NCBI RefSeq assembly: GCF_016595795.1
Contig: NZ_JAENHN010000041.1
Location: 1-64,000, forward strand
DNA length: 64,000 nucleotides
Direction: 5' to 3'
Origin: Clostridium yunnanense
GTDB taxonomy: Bacteria > Bacillota > Clostridia > Clostridiales > Clostridiaceae
Part shown: in pieces, positions 36,797-46,740 of the stretch
Position numbering within the stretch: position 1 is the stretch's first letter
Layout: the number at the start of each line of letters is the position of its first letter
The notes under the pieces: model-generated
What the model was told of the DNA's origin: nothing
Database searches by the model: none
What the model saw: only the letters and a program-made list of their open reading frames with translations
Translations under genes and position numbers: made by a program

Positions 36797-38332
36797 ATGG
36801 AGGATTATATTCTTCAAATGAAAGATATAACAAAACTCTTTCCAGGGGTTAAAGCTTTAAATAATGTAAATATAAATGTAAGAAAAGGAGAAGTGCATGC
36901 TCTTATAGGTGAAAATGGGGCTGGTAAATCTACCTTAATGAATGTCCTAAGTGGAATATATCCCTATGGAACTTATACAGGAGACATAATATATGAAGGA
37001 CAGGAATGCAGATTCACTAATATAAAGGATAGTGAGAAGAAGGGGATAGTAATAATTCATCAAGAACTAGCATTAATACCATATCTATCAATAGCTGAAA
37101 ACATATTTTTAGGTAATGAAAGAGCAAAAAATAATTTTATAAATTGGCGGTTAACAAAGGATAAAGCTGCAGAAATGCTAAATAGGATAGGACTTAATGA
37201 AAATCCTAATACAAAGATTATAGATATAGGTGTAGGAAAACAGCAATTGGTAGAAATAGCAAAGGCATTAGCTAAGAATGTTAAGCTTTTAATATTAGAT
37301 GAGCCTACTGCTGCTTTAAATGAAGAAGATTCAGATCATCTATTAAACTTAATATTAGAATTACAGAAAGAAGGTATTTCATCAATACTTATTTCCCATA
37401 AACTCAATGAGGTTGTAAAGGTAGCTGACAGGGTAACAGTAATAAGAGATGGAGCTACTATAGAAACTTTAGAAAATGATGGTGACATCAGTGAGGATAG
37501 AATAATAAAAGGAATGGTTGGGCGAGATCTCACTCACAGATTCCCAGAACATAATCCTAATATTGGAGATGTAGTTTTTGAGGTTAAAGATTGGAATGTA
37601 TATGATCCATTGATACCGCAAAGAAAAGTTATCAAGGATATGGATATAAAAGTTAAAAAGGGTGAAATTGTTGGACTTTCAGGCCTTATGGGAGCAGGAA
37701 GAACTGAATTTGCTATGAGTATTTTTGGAAAGGCTTATGGTACCCATATAACAGGGAAAATATTTAAGGATGGTAAAGAGATTACTGTTAACAGCATCAG
37801 ACAGGCTATAGAACATGGAATTGCGTATACTACAGAAGATAGAAAGACTGCAGGTTTAAATCTAATAGATAATATAAAAAATAATATTACTATAGCTAAT
37901 TTATTTAAGATAAGTAGGAATTTCGTTATAGATAAAACAAAGCAAACAAAAATTGCTGAAGAATATAGGCAGAAGCTTAATATAAAAACTCCAACTATAT
38001 TACAAGAAGTTGGAAATCTTTCAGGAGGGAATCAACAAAAAGTTGTTCTTAGTAAATGGATATTTACTGAGCCTGATGTCCTTATTTTAGATGAGCCAAC
38101 AAGAGGAATAGATATAGGAGCAAAGTATGAGATATATAAGATTATAAATGACTTGGCTGATAGTGGAAAGTCAGTTATATTTATATCCTCTGAATTACCT
38201 GAAATACTAGGTGTTTGTGATAGGATTTATGTTATTAATGATGGAAAAATAGTGGGAGAGCTAGATAAAAAAGATGCATCTCAGGAGTCAATAATGAAAT
38301 GCATAATGAATAGTAATAGGGAGGTTATATAA
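36797..38332 (+). CDS. Sugar ABC transporter ATPase (GguA/XylG/MmsA type)
   Basis: About 511 residues with two fused ABC domains, as in the carbohydrate uptake transporter-2 family. Domain 1: [26 protein letters not shown]. Domain 2: [16 protein letters not shown] (degenerate Walker A, usual in the family), [32 protein letters not shown] 36797 has GGGAGGG 6 nt upstream; the in-frame GTG 36767 lacks a site. Adjoins the permease gene without a gap. Confidence 0.92.
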   Translation: MEDYILQMKDITKLFPGVKALNNVNINVRKGEVHALIGENGAGKSTLMNVLSGIYPYGTYTGDIIYEGQECRFTNIKDSEKKGIVIIHQELALIPYLSIAENIFLGNERAKNNFINWRLTKDKAAEMLNRIGLNENPNTKIIDIGVGKQQLVEIAKALAKNVKLLILDEPTAALNEEDSDHLLNLILELQKEGISSILISHKLNEVVKVADRVTVIRDGATIETLENDGDISEDRIIKGMVGRDLTHRFPEHNPNIGDVVFEVKDWNVYDPLIPQRKVIKDMDIKVKKGEIVGLSGLMGAGRTEFAMSIFGKAYGTHITGKIFKDGKEITVNSIRQAIEHGIAYTTEDRKTAGLNLIDNIKNNITIANLFKISRNFVIDKTKQTKIAEEYRQKLNIKTPTILQEVGNLSGGNQQKVVLSKWIFTEPDVLILDEPTRGIDIGAKYEIYKIINDLADSGKSVIFISSELPEILGVCDRIYVINDGKIVGELDKKDASQESIMKCIMNSNREVI

Positions 38333-39544
38333 ATGCAAACAGTTCAGAAATCTGGAGATAATATCAAGCATAGCTTATTAGATGTAATCAAAAGTACCTT
38401 TAGGAGTAATGTAAGACAATATGCAATGCTTATAGCATTGGTAGTTATTATAATCATATTTCAAATTTTAACAAATGGGATACTGCTTGTTCCAATGAAT
38501 GTAGCAAATTTAATACTTCAAAATAGCTATGTATTCATCTTAGCCATTGGTATGACACTGTGTATTTTAACTGGTGGAAATATAGACCTTTCTGTAGGAT
38601 CTGTGTGTGCTTTTATAGGCGCATTACTTGGAACCTTTATAGTAAGTATGAAAATGAATATATGGTTGGCAATTGTATTCTGTCTAATAGCAGGCTTAAT
38701 AATTGGAATATGGCAAGGCTTTTGGATAGCTTATGTAAGAATACCAGCATTTATTGTAACTCTTGCAGGCATGCTTATATTTAGAGGGCTTACAATCACA
38801 ATGCTTAAAGGTCTTACTTTATCACCATTTCCAGAAAGTTTTCAAAAGTTAAGTGGAGGATATGTACCAGACATCTTTAAAGGAGCTTCAGCTTTGAATC
38901 TAACAGCAATTATAGCTGGAATAATAATTTCTATAGTTTATATATTTTTAGAGGTAAAGAAGTGGTCTACAAGTAAAAAGAATGAGTATGAAAGTAATTC
39001 TTTATATATCTTGATTGGCAAAATTGCCGTAGTGGTTTTAGCTACGAATTTGGTATTTTATTGGTTTGCAAAATATAAGGGGATTCCAGTTATATTTGTT
39101 ATAGTTGGCATATTAGTATTCGTATATTCTTTCTTTGCAAACAATACTATTCAAGGAAGATATCTTTATGCTATGGGAGGAAATGAAAAGGCAGCAAAGC
39201 TTTCAGGAATAAATACCAATAGAGTACTTTTCTTCTCTTATGTAAATATGGCAGTATTAAGTGCAGTAGCTAGTATAGCCTTTACTTCGAGACTTAATGC
39301 AGCAGCACCTCAATCAGGAACAAATTTTGAGCTTGATGCTATTGCAGCTTGTTTTATAGGCGGAGCTTCTGCCTATGGTGGAGTAGGTACAGTAATAGGT
39401 GCGATAATAGGAGCTTTAGTAATGGGCGTATTAAATAATGGTATGTCTATAATGGGTGTTGGAAGTGACATGCAGATGACTATAAAAGGATTTGTATTAC
39501 TTATGGCAGTTGCTTTTGATGTGTTTTCAAAATCAAAGAGATAG
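38333..39544 (+). CDS. Sugar ABC transporter permease (GguB/XylH type)
   Basis: 403 residues with about ten membrane helices. The BPD_transp_2 landmarks are ILTGGNIDLSVGS, IPAFIVTLAGMLIFRGLT, YAMGGNEKAAKLSGIN and CFIGGASAYGGVGTV. The extra hydrophilic stretch near 200-225 is typical of the longer GguB/XylH proteins. ATG immediately follows the ATPase stop codon. It completes the importer. Confidence 0.93.
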   Translation: MQTVQKSGDNIKHSLLDVIKSTFRSNVRQYAMLIALVVIIIIFQILTNGILLVPMNVANLILQNSYVFILAIGMTLCILTGGNIDLSVGSVCAFIGALLGTFIVSMKMNIWLAIVFCLIAGLIIGIWQGFWIAYVRIPAFIVTLAGMLIFRGLTITMLKGLTLSPFPESFQKLSGGYVPDIFKGASALNLTAIIAGIIISIVYIFLEVKKWSTSKKNEYESNSLYILIGKIAVVVLATNLVFYWFAKYKGIPVIFVIVGILVFVYSFFANNTIQGRYLYAMGGNEKAAKLSGINTNRVLFFSYVNMAVLSAVASIAFTSRLNAAAPQSGTNFELDAIAACFIGGASAYGGVGTVIGAIIGALVMGVLNNGMSIMGVGSDMQMTIKGFVLLMAVAFDVFSKSKR

Positions 39545-39559
39545 ATTTGCTAGAGTTAT

Positions 39560-39585
39560 AAGGAGAGCTGATGCTCTCCTTTTGT
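39560..39585 (+). terminator. Terminator of the sugar transporter operon
   Basis: 9-bp stem AAGGAGAGC (39560-39568) with GCTCTCCTT (39573-39581), loop TGAT, short T-run. Confidence 0.8.
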
Positions 39586-39674
39586 TGCTTATAGAGAAAG
39601 TGCAAATAAGGATAATATCGTTGTAAAAATTGATATACATAATTATAAGCAGTATAATTATATAAAGGATAAAG

Positions 39675-39765
39675 AATCGCAGTTATTTTTCAACTTGTGG
39701 TGATAGCTTTTCCTATATATGTACTAAAGGAGTATTTAAAATATAGAAAAGCATCAGGCAAGTAA
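39675..39765 (+). pseudogene. Possible C-terminal fragment of a membrane protein gene
   Basis: An open frame ending TAA at 39763-39765 reads FQLVVIAFPIYVLKEYLKY then RKASGK, a hydrophobic helix with a basic tail. No start codon with a ribosome site was found, so it is either a remnant or a very small protein using GTG 39698 or 39701. Confidence 0.2.
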
Positions 39766-39814
39766 GTATTTAGTGATAAGCATAATTTTAAGGCATCAAA
39801 GAAAGGATTAGAAA

Positions 39815-40633
39815 ATGGAACAATACTTTAAAATATTATCAGATGTAACTAAAAAAAGTGTAGACGAGGATTTCATGATTGTTTTCTTCGATGGGAATAT
39901 ATTAGTTAAGCTAGAACAAAATTCTATAAAAATACCTTTATTAAAAGAACTAAAGTCATTAAACATAAAATATGAAGAACAGTTTTTTATCGGAGAAATT
40001 GGGGAAGTTAGCTGTTTTGCCACAGAAACTCATTCTGAAATTAAGCTATCTGAGGGGTTTGAATTAATGTCCTTAAGAGATTTTGCTAACACAGTAAATG
40101 AGTGTTTGTTCTCTGCCGCAGGAAGAGCCAATCAAATACTTCACTGGAACAGAACTAATAAGTTTTGTGGGAAATGTGGAGCAAATACAGTGACTAAAGA
40201 AGATGAAATTGCGAAGGTATGTCCAAAGTGTAATCATGTAATGTATCCCGTAATATGCCCAGCTATAATAGTTGCTGTTATGAAAGGTGAACAGATTTTA
40301 CTTGCACATAATAGTAATTTTAAAAATAACATGTATAGCTTAATTGCAGGCTTTGTGGAAGCAGGTGAAGATTTAGAAAGTGCTGTTAAAAGAGAAGTAT
40401 TAGAAGAAGTGGGCATAAAGGTAAAGAATGTTAGATACCATAATAGCGCACCATGGTCTTTTCCAAATTCTTTAATGCTAGGTTTTATAGCAGAATATGC
40501 CTCCGGTGATATAAAGGTAGATGGGAAAGAGATATTATATGCTGATTGGTTTGAAAAAGATAAGATGCCAAACTTACCAGAAAAGTTCTCTCTTGCAAGG
40601 CAGATAATAGATGGGGTCGTTTATAAAGATTAG
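39815..40633 (+). CDS. nudC: NADH pyrophosphatase / RNA decapping Nudix hydrolase
   Basis: 272 residues. Zinc ribbon FCGKCGANT ... VCPKCN with four Cys, then the Nudix box GFVEAGEDLESAVKREVLEE plus VGI, preceded by the NudC-specific YPVICPAIIVAV and followed by WSFPNSLMLGF. Cleaves NAD(H) to NMN(H) and AMP and removes NAD caps from RNA 5' ends. AAAGGA 7 nt before the ATG. Monogenic with a strong terminator. Confidence 0.93.
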   Translation: MEQYFKILSDVTKKSVDEDFMIVFFDGNILVKLEQNSIKIPLLKELKSLNIKYEEQFFIGEIGEVSCFATETHSEIKLSEGFELMSLRDFANTVNECLFSAAGRANQILHWNRTNKFCGKCGANTVTKEDEIAKVCPKCNHVMYPVICPAIIVAVMKGEQILLAHNSNFKNNMYSLIAGFVEAGEDLESAVKREVLEEVGIKVKNVRYHNSAPWSFPNSLMLGFIAEYASGDIKVDGKEILYADWFEKDKMPNLPEKFSLARQIIDGVVYKD

Positions 40634-40661
40634 CATAATAAATAAGGGTAGAAAGCAGATG

Positions 40662-40704
40662 GCTTATTCTAAGGATATTAATTCACTTAGAATAAGCTTT
40701 TTTA
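40662..40704 (+). terminator. Terminator of nudC
   Basis: 12-bp stem GCTTATTCTAAG (40662-40673) with CTTAGAATAAGC (40686-40697), followed by seven T. Confidence 0.9.
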
Positions 40705-40866
40705 CTGTAAAAGAAAGTATAAAAATATATTTATAAAGAGCCAAATTCTATTAGTTGCTGATTGTTGTATCAATTATGAGGTGAATATTTTATGATTTAT
40801 GTTATTTTATTGTGATGATATAGTAAAGATTTATCAAGATATTTGTAGGTGAAGCGCTAGACGACT

Positions 40867-40889
40867 GAAGTTAAGATACTGTTAACTTC
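40867..40889 (+). other. Small perfect hairpin in the chemoreceptor leader
   Basis: GAAGTTAA (40867-40874) and TTAACTTC (40882-40889), loop GATACTG, no T-run. Not a terminator; it may be an operator or RNA element upstream of the sigma-D-like promoter. Confidence 0.4.
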
Positions 40890-40924
40890 TGGGGTTATAT
40901 AGGATTGAATTTTTCGGTGAAATG

Positions 40925-40951
40925 TCAAGTATTGCGGAAAAATGTCGATAT
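40925..40951 (+). promoter_or_regulatory. Sigma-D (FliA-type) promoter for the chemoreceptor gene
   Basis: TCAAGTAT (40925-40932), an 11-bp spacer, and GTCGATAT (40944-40951). The motility sigma consensus is TAAAGTTT-N11-GCCGATAA; both halves match at 6 of 8 positions with exact spacing. It lies 33 nt before the ATG. Confidence 0.5.
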
Positions 40952-40984
40952 ATATATGAGCGAAAAGTGTGAAAGGGGAAAAAT

Positions 40985-42664
40985 ATGCTGAAAAACATTA
41001 AAGTAATTAACAGTATAATCATGATGGTAATATTATCAACAATCGTATCCTTTGCAATTGCAGTGGTGGGATATAATAATATGAAATCTATAGACAAAAA
41101 CTCTTCATTAATGTATGAAGGAGCTTTAGTTAGAATTGTGAAAGCTGAAGAGATACGTCAAACTTTCGCAAATGTTAGGTTGAATATGAATAGAATATCA
41201 ATCACTAATTTTAACAATGATGATGTTACTGCGGTGGAAAACGATTATAATACTCTAGTTAAGATGATAGCAGAATATGAAAAGTTTTCTCTAAGTTCTA
41301 TCGAAAAAAATAACCTTGCTGAATTTAAAAATGATTTGAATAGTTATCATGGAAAAGCACAAGAAATGGAAAAGGGAACTAAACTTTATGGAATTAACCT
41401 AGAAAAATTTAATCAGCAGGGTAATGAGATGCAGCTTTTTTTAGATAATTTAGTAAGGTATAGTTCAAATATGGCTAATAGCCTTAATAATGATAATAAT
41501 AAATTATATTCTCAAAGCACAATAGTCTTCTTTATAACCTTCTTTATTGGATTTGTATTAATGATGGTAGTATCTTTTGCAATAATAGTTGTGATAAAAA
41601 AATCTATGAAGGAAATAATACTAGATTTAGAAAAGGTAGCTCAAGGAGATTTTAGTATCAATATAGATACAGACTTGAAAAACGAATTTGGTAGTATGAA
41701 GAAATCTATTGGTAAGACAATCTCAAATATTTCATCAATGTTGGAATCAGTAAAGAAATCAACTAACATTGTAAATGACCAAGCTGGAAACTTACTAATA
41801 ACTTCTGATGAAATGGCATCTTCTGCTCATGAGATAAGTAATGCGGTTCATGGCGTTGCTGTTGCAGCAAATGATCAGTCTAGTGATTTGATGAGTGTAA
41901 AAAATTCTTTAGATAACTTTGCTGAGGCTTTAAGCATCATAACCTCGTCAATAAATGATGTAAACTCAAATATACAAAGTATTGGTACAATGTCTGAAAA
42001 TAGTAACTCTAAGCTTAAAGTTTTATTTGATTCCATTAACAATGTTACTGAGTCCTTTGATACAGTAAGAACAAAAGTTGTACAATTAGATAATCATATA
42101 GGGGAAGTAAATGATATAACAAATATAATAAACTCAATTGCTGAGCAAACTGATTTGTTAGCTTTAAATGCTGCAATAGAATCTGCGCGTGCAGGAGAAG
42201 TAGGAAGAGGTTTTTCAGTAGTTGCTGAAGAAATAAGAAAGCTGGCTGAACAGTCTAAGGTATCAGCAAAGAATATAAGTGGGCTTATATCTAACATAAA
42301 CAACGAGGTACAGATAGCTGTAAAAACAACTGATGTTGGAAAGGAAAGTTTAAGTTCTCAGACAGAAATGATTGAAGAATCTATAAAATCCTTTGCTCAA
42401 ATATTTAAGTCAATTAATGTTATACTCCCAAGAGTAGAGGAAATAAAATATTCCATTGAAAGTATTAATGTAGAGAAAGATAGTATAATATCTAAAACAT
42501 TAGATATTTCTGGTGTGTCAGAGGAAAATGCTGCGTCGGCTGAAGAAATAGCGGCTTCAGTACAAGAAATAAATATGTCATTTAAAAACGTAGCAGTTTC
42601 AGCTCAAACTTTATCAAGCTTAACAAATTCTATGATAGAAGAAGTAAATAGATTTAAGCTTTAA
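40985..42664 (+). CDS. Methyl-accepting chemotaxis protein
   Basis: 559 residues. Membrane helices near 8-30 and 180-205 flank a four-helix-bundle-type outside domain of about 150 residues. HAMP follows, then the signalling coiled coil with the conserved hairpin tip [19 protein letters not shown] and [22 protein letters not shown] about 6 nt before ATG 40985. The next gene, 62 nt downstream, is a solute-binding lipoprotein with no transporter, suggesting that this receptor reads a ligand through it. Confidence 0.94.
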   Translation: MLKNIKVINSIIMMVILSTIVSFAIAVVGYNNMKSIDKNSSLMYEGALVRIVKAEEIRQTFANVRLNMNRISITNFNNDDVTAVENDYNTLVKMIAEYEKFSLSSIEKNNLAEFKNDLNSYHGKAQEMEKGTKLYGINLEKFNQQGNEMQLFLDNLVRYSSNMANSLNNDNNKLYSQSTIVFFITFFIGFVLMMVVSFAIIVVIKKSMKEIILDLEKVAQGDFSINIDTDLKNEFGSMKKSIGKTISNISSMLESVKKSTNIVNDQAGNLLITSDEMASSAHEISNAVHGVAVAANDQSSDLMSVKNSLDNFAEALSIITSSINDVNSNIQSIGTMSENSNSKLKVLFDSINNVTESFDTVRTKVVQLDNHIGEVNDITNIINSIAEQTDLLALNAAIESARAGEVGRGFSVVAEEIRKLAEQSKVSAKNISGLISNINNEVQIAVKTTDVGKESLSSQTEMIEESIKSFAQIFKSINVILPRVEEIKYSIESINVEKDSIISKTLDISGVSEENAASAEEIAASVQEINMSFKNVAVSAQTLSSLTNSMIEEVNRFKL

Positions 42665-42726
42665 TTAGCAGTAGGTTGAGTTTAATGAAGGTTAAGACAG
42701 TGTAAAAACTAAAATGGAGGATATTT

Positions 42727-43902
42727 ATGAAGAAATTTAAGTTGTTAAGCCTAATGCTAGTAATGGTTTCTACAATGACCATATTTACAGGATGTGGCAC
42801 TAAGGAAACAGTAAAAGCGGAAAAACCGATTACCTTGGATATAATGGATATATCAGGAACTATGCAGCTTGTTGGAGATGCTATAGATCAATTTAAAGCT
42901 GCCAATCCAGGTTTAATATCAGAGGTAGTAGTAAAGAAGGCAAGTGTACTGGAGGCTCCTTCTTTATTAAAATCTCAGATTTTAGCGGAAGATATGCAGA
43001 CTGATCTAATTTTTACAGGAATAGATGGTCTTAGTAATGCAATTGATAGAGATGTTATCGAAAAGATAATGCCAAACTATAGTAGCAGTTTTCCGGAGTT
43101 AGAGAACAACTATAGTGATGGAGCAAAAGCTACTTATAAATTAGTAAATGGATATGGGATAACTTATGTATTTTCTCCTAGCGGACCACTATTTACATAT
43201 AACCCAGACAATGTACCTAATGTTCCTAAGACTCCAGAAGAGCTTTTGGCTTTTGCTAAGGCAAACGTAGGCAAATTTACATATGCTAGACCAGCGAACT
43301 CAGGACCAGGAAGAAACTTTCTTCAGGGACTTCCATATATACTTGGAGATTCAAATCCCAAAGATCCTAAAACTTGGGATAAGACATGGGCTTTTCTTAA
43401 AGAGCTAGATAAATATATAGACTACTATCCAACTAAAACTGGAGTTACATTTACAGAACTAAAGGATGGAAAGAGATGGGTTATACCTAGCCAATTTGGA
43501 TGGGATATGAATCAAAGAATTATAGGAGGAATACCTCAGAGTTACCAAGGATTTTTGCTTAACAACACTACGCTTGTATCTGATGCCCAATATATTGCAA
43601 TACCTAAAGGTTTAAGCGAACATCAAAAGAAAGTAGTAACTAAATTAATACAATGGCTTATGACACCAAAGATGCAGGCTATAACCTATGATAGTGGGTA
43701 TTTTTATCCAGGGCCATCTGTAAAGGGGCTTACTTTAGATTCAGCGCCAAAGGCCAGTCAAGATAAGATAAAGCCTGCTTTAAGGCAGCAGTATGATGAT
43801 GCAATTAAAACACTTCCAAGTGCTACTCAATTAGATACAGAGAATCTAATGAAAGCATTAGAAATGTGGGATGAATTATTTGGATCAAAAATAAAAAGAT
43901 AA
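42727..43902 (+). CDS. Orphan extracellular solute-binding lipoprotein (ABC family 1 type)
   Basis: 391 residues. Signal peptide with lipobox MTIFTGC, then a type II binding-protein fold (QFKAANPGLISEVVVKK, YGITYVFSPSGPLFTYNPD, PKTPEELLAFAK, VPASAP-like C-terminal region). It resembles family 1 solute-binding proteins, possibly of the YnjB-like kind; ligand unknown. No permease or ATPase gene accompanies it: the only neighbour on this strand is the chemoreceptor upstream, and a terminator follows. It could be a chemotaxis ligand-binding partner or feed a transporter elsewhere. Confidence 0.85.
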   Translation: MKKFKLLSLMLVMVSTMTIFTGCGTKETVKAEKPITLDIMDISGTMQLVGDAIDQFKAANPGLISEVVVKKASVLEAPSLLKSQILAEDMQTDLIFTGIDGLSNAIDRDVIEKIMPNYSSSFPELENNYSDGAKATYKLVNGYGITYVFSPSGPLFTYNPDNVPNVPKTPEELLAFAKANVGKFTYARPANSGPGRNFLQGLPYILGDSNPKDPKTWDKTWAFLKELDKYIDYYPTKTGVTFTELKDGKRWVIPSQFGWDMNQRIIGGIPQSYQGFLLNNTTLVSDAQYIAIPKGLSEHQKKVVTKLIQWLMTPKMQAITYDSGYFYPGPSVKGLTLDSAPKASQDKIKPALRQQYDDAIKTLPSATQLDTENLMKALEMWDELFGSKIKR

Positions 43903-43997
43903 GTAGCAAAATAGGTGAAGGAATAAATTTTATTATAAAGCTATGGGTTAAGGGATTGTTTTGTAACCTTAGCAGTCTTAAGATTAGAATTTAACAT

Positions 43998-44047
43998 AAA
44001 ACGCTCATGAAAAGATATAATTATGCTTATCATGAGCGTTTTATTTA
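43998..44047. terminator. Bidirectional terminator between the binding protein and the flavodoxin-like gene
   Basis: 13-bp stem AAAACGCTCATGA (43998-44010) with TCATGAGCGTTTT (44030-44042). T-rich on the plus side, and close to the minus-strand stop at 44102. Confidence 0.85.
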
Positions 44048-44101
44048 TAGTTTATATTCATGAGGTTATCAAGAAATAGGGGAGTACAGTTTATAGGATT
44101 T

Positions 44102-44743
44102 TTACTGAGTTAATCTTATACCTAACTCAAAAGCTTTCTTTAGATCTTTAGGAAATTCCTCATCTCTAACTTTAATTTTATGATTTACATCAAACATTGT
44201 TGAGTCATATTTTGAATAATCGTCAAATTGGTAAGTATCGTTTGCAAATAAGGATTCAGCTTGACCGAAGAATCTCTTTAACATTTTCTCCGTATTCTTG
44301 AACTTGTCTTCATATCCAACAGAGCTCATATGTTCATTAGGAACATTCATTGTGTAAATTAATCCAATAGATAATCTTTTATTAAAATTAAATGAATGAT
44401 TTTTATCATATGCTAGGTATTGAAAAAGGAAACGTTCTAAGAATGATCTCATCTCTCCTGTTACTTCTCCAAAATATATTGGTGAACCGAGTATAAGAGC
44501 ATCAGCTTCTTCAATTTTTCTAAGAACTGATTGTAGATCATCATTGACAGCACATTTACTGTGACTTTGTCCATCTATTCTTTTACAAGCAAAGCAGCTA
44601 ACACAGCCTTTATAGTTTAAATCATAAAGATTGATAAGTTCAATTTCTGCTCCTTGTGTTTTTGCCCCTTCAAGAGCTTCTTTTATCATTTTAGCAGTAT
44701 TCTTAGTTTTTCTGGGACTGCCATTTAAAGCAATAACCTTCAT
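44102..44743 (-). CDS. Flavodoxin-family NAD(P)H-dependent oxidoreductase (iron-sulfur flavoprotein-like)
   Basis: 213 residues. N-terminal FMN loop LNGSPRKTKNTAKM, then GCVSCFACKR with a further Cys in SHSKCAVNDD, a compact Cys motif as in Isf-type flavoproteins, and ALILGSPIYFGEVTGEMRSF, the FMN-binding strand. Reduces quinones, nitro-compounds or acts as electron carrier; substrate unknown. Divergent from the HxlR gene, whose product probably represses it under thiol or electrophile stress. Confidence 0.85.
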   Translation of the reverse strand: MKVIALNGSPRKTKNTAKMIKEALEGAKTQGAEIELINLYDLNYKGCVSCFACKRIDGQSHSKCAVNDDLQSVLRKIEEADALILGSPIYFGEVTGEMRSFLERFLFQYLAYDKNHSFNFNKRLSIGLIYTMNVPNEHMSSVGYEDKFKNTEKMLKRFFGQAESLFANDTYQFDDYSKYDSTMFDVNHKIKVRDEEFPKDLKKAFELGIRLTQ

Positions 44744-44882
44744 AGTAATATCTCCTCTGACTTAAGAATTAGTTAACAGCATCATCGTTTAAATAAGATA
44801 AAATAAAACTTCTAATTTATATTTAAAGCTGTTTTTAGTAAATTGACTTTATATAATAAATTATATATCCTAATATAAAAAG

Positions 44883-44930
44883 AAGTAAGTATGCACTTAT
44901 TTGTTATATACTTAACAAAAAGTAAGTATT
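44883..44930. promoter_or_regulatory. Candidate HxlR operators in the divergent intergenic region
   Basis: Two copies of AAGTAAGTAT (44883-44892 and 44920-44929). The first is half of a dyad AAGTAAGT-ATGC-ACTTATTT; the second pairs with ATACTTA at 44908-44914. They lie 50-100 nt before the HxlR start. Confidence 0.5.
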
Positions 44931-44977
44931 AAGATAGAATATACTCAAAATGACTATTATGCTTATAAGGGGGAAAA

Positions 44978-45316
44978 ATGGATAAATTTATTGATAGATA
45001 TGGGGAATGCCCAATGTATTACACTATTTCTGTGTTAGAGGGAAAGTGGAAATGGATAATACTATGGGAGATATATAGAATGGAAGTAGTTAGGTACAGC
45101 AAGTTGAAAGAAAGACTCCAAACAATTGCGCATAAGACCTTAAGTCAACAACTTAAAGAGCTTGAGGCAGATAAGATAATAAATAGAAAACAGTATAACG
45201 AAGTTCCCCCTAAGGTAGAATACTCTTTAACAGAAAGAGGAAAAAGCCTTATTCCTGTTCTTGAGATCATGTCAAAGTGGGGGGCAGAAAATATGGTAAA
45301 GGAAGTAAAAATGTAA
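44978..45316 (+). CDS. HxlR-family winged-helix regulator
   Basis: 112 residues, typical size. The N-terminal Cys in YGECPMYYTISVLEGKWKW is at the redox-sensing position conserved in HypR/YodB relatives. LSQQLKELEADKIINRK is the recognition and wing region. Upstream, the divergent flavodoxin-like gene is its likely target. Downstream, aspA begins 12 nt later, so HxlR, aspA and hydF may be co-transcribed. Confidence 0.92.
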   Translation: MDKFIDRYGECPMYYTISVLEGKWKWIILWEIYRMEVVRYSKLKERLQTIAHKTLSQQLKELEADKIINRKQYNEVPPKVEYSLTERGKSLIPVLEIMSKWGAENMVKEVKM

Positions 45317-45328
45317 AGGAGCAGAGTT

Positions 45329-46726
45329 ATGGATTTTAGATTAGAACATGATATGCTAGGTGATAGAAATATAGTTGATTCTAAGTATTATGGAATACAT
45401 ACTATAAGAGCTATGGAAAACTTTAATCTTGGAGACAGGTACGTAAATATAGATTATGTGAAAGAAATTGCAACTATAAAAAAAGCAGCAGCGTTAGTGA
45501 ATTCAAAGCTTAAAAGACTAGATGAAGAGAAAAGTAAAGCTATCATTAGAGCAGCAGAAGAAGTGGCAGACGGCCTGTTTAATGATAGTTTTAGGATAAA
45601 TGCATTTCAAGGTGGAGCTGGAACCTCTACTAATATGAATGTGAATGAAGTTATAGCAAATAGAGCTTTAGAACTATTAGGTGAAGAAAAAGGAAATTAT
45701 GATGTTATTCATCCATTGAATCATGTAAATATGTCTCAGTCTACAAATGATGTATGTCCAACTGCTTTGAGAATTGCGGCTATAAGAAAGATAAGAAGAT
45801 TAGCTGATGCTTTAGCAGATTTGCAGGAAGCTCTTCAAGTAAAGGAGAATGAGTTCGCAAATATATTAAAGCTTGGTAGAACAGAACTTATGGATGCACT
45901 ACCTATGATGGTTGGGCAAGGGTTTGGTGCTTATGCAAAAGCTATAGAGAGAGATAGATGGAGAATTTATAAGGTTGAAGAAAGACTTAGAGTGATAAAT
46001 ATAGGTGGCACGGCAATTGGTACTGGACTAAATGCTACAAATAAATACATTTTTATGATGACGGATATGCTTCAGCAGCTTACAGGGCTTGGGCTTGCAC
46101 GTTCTGATTTTCCTATGGATATTACTCAAAATGCTGATGTTTTTGTAGAGGTTTCAGGACTTTTGAAAGCTTGTGCTGTTAACTTAATGAAAATATCAAA
46201 CGATTTAAGACTTTTAAGTTCTGGTCCTAAGGGTGGTTTTGGGGAATTAATACTTCCAATGAGACAGCCAGGATCGTCCATAATGCCTGGAAAGGTTAAT
46301 CCAGTTATACCAGAGATGATAGCACAGGTTGCTATGAGGATTGTTTCAAATGACAGTGGGATAACTTTTGCTGCGGCCAGTGGGCAACTTGAACTTAATG
46401 CCTTCATTCCTCTTATAACAGAAAATCTATTAGAATCCTTAGAGTTATTAGAAAAAGCTGTTATAATATTTAGAGAGAAATGTATTGAAGGTATTGAAGT
46501 AAATAAAGATGTTTGCAGAGAGAATGTAGAAAAATCCACAGCTATGACAGCTGCTTTAATACATCATATAGGTTATGATAGATCAAGCGAAGTTGCAAAA
46601 AAAGCATTGGCTTTAGGAATAACTTTAAGAGAAGCTATATACCTAGAAGATATATTGACTAAGGAAGAAGTAGATGCAATACTTAACCCGTTAGAATTGA
46701 CAAAGCCAGGTATACCTGGAAAGTAA
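45329..46726 (+). CDS. aspA: Aspartate ammonia-lyase
   Basis: 465 residues, full length. Converts aspartate to fumarate and ammonia. Signature GSSIMPGKVNPVIPE (near 313) carries the catalytic-loop Ser. NMNVNEVIANRALELLG and NMSQSTNDVCPTALRIAA are the other two superfamily blocks. The GxSTNDV form and these spacings favour AspA over fumarase C, though both share the fold. AAGGAG 8 nt before the ATG. hydF follows 14 nt later; aspA genes occur with hyd maturation genes in several clostridia. Confidence 0.9.
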   Translation: MDFRLEHDMLGDRNIVDSKYYGIHTIRAMENFNLGDRYVNIDYVKEIATIKKAAALVNSKLKRLDEEKSKAIIRAAEEVADGLFNDSFRINAFQGGAGTSTNMNVNEVIANRALELLGEEKGNYDVIHPLNHVNMSQSTNDVCPTALRIAAIRKIRRLADALADLQEALQVKENEFANILKLGRTELMDALPMMVGQGFGAYAKAIERDRWRIYKVEERLRVINIGGTAIGTGLNATNKYIFMMTDMLQQLTGLGLARSDFPMDITQNADVFVEVSGLLKACAVNLMKISNDLRLLSSGPKGGFGELILPMRQPGSSIMPGKVNPVIPEMIAQVAMRIVSNDSGITFAAASGQLELNAFIPLITENLLESLELLEKAVIIFREKCIEGIEVNKDVCRENVEKSTAMTAALIHHIGYDRSSEVAKKALALGITLREAIYLEDILTKEEVDAILNPLELTKPGIPGK

Positions 46727-46740
46727 GGAGAGAAGATTAT

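Noticed and set aside
40740-40984. c-di-GMP riboswitch upstream of the chemoreceptor
   Set aside because: The conserved GEMM core sequences are not present; only a small 8-bp hairpin and a sigma-D-like promoter can be supported.
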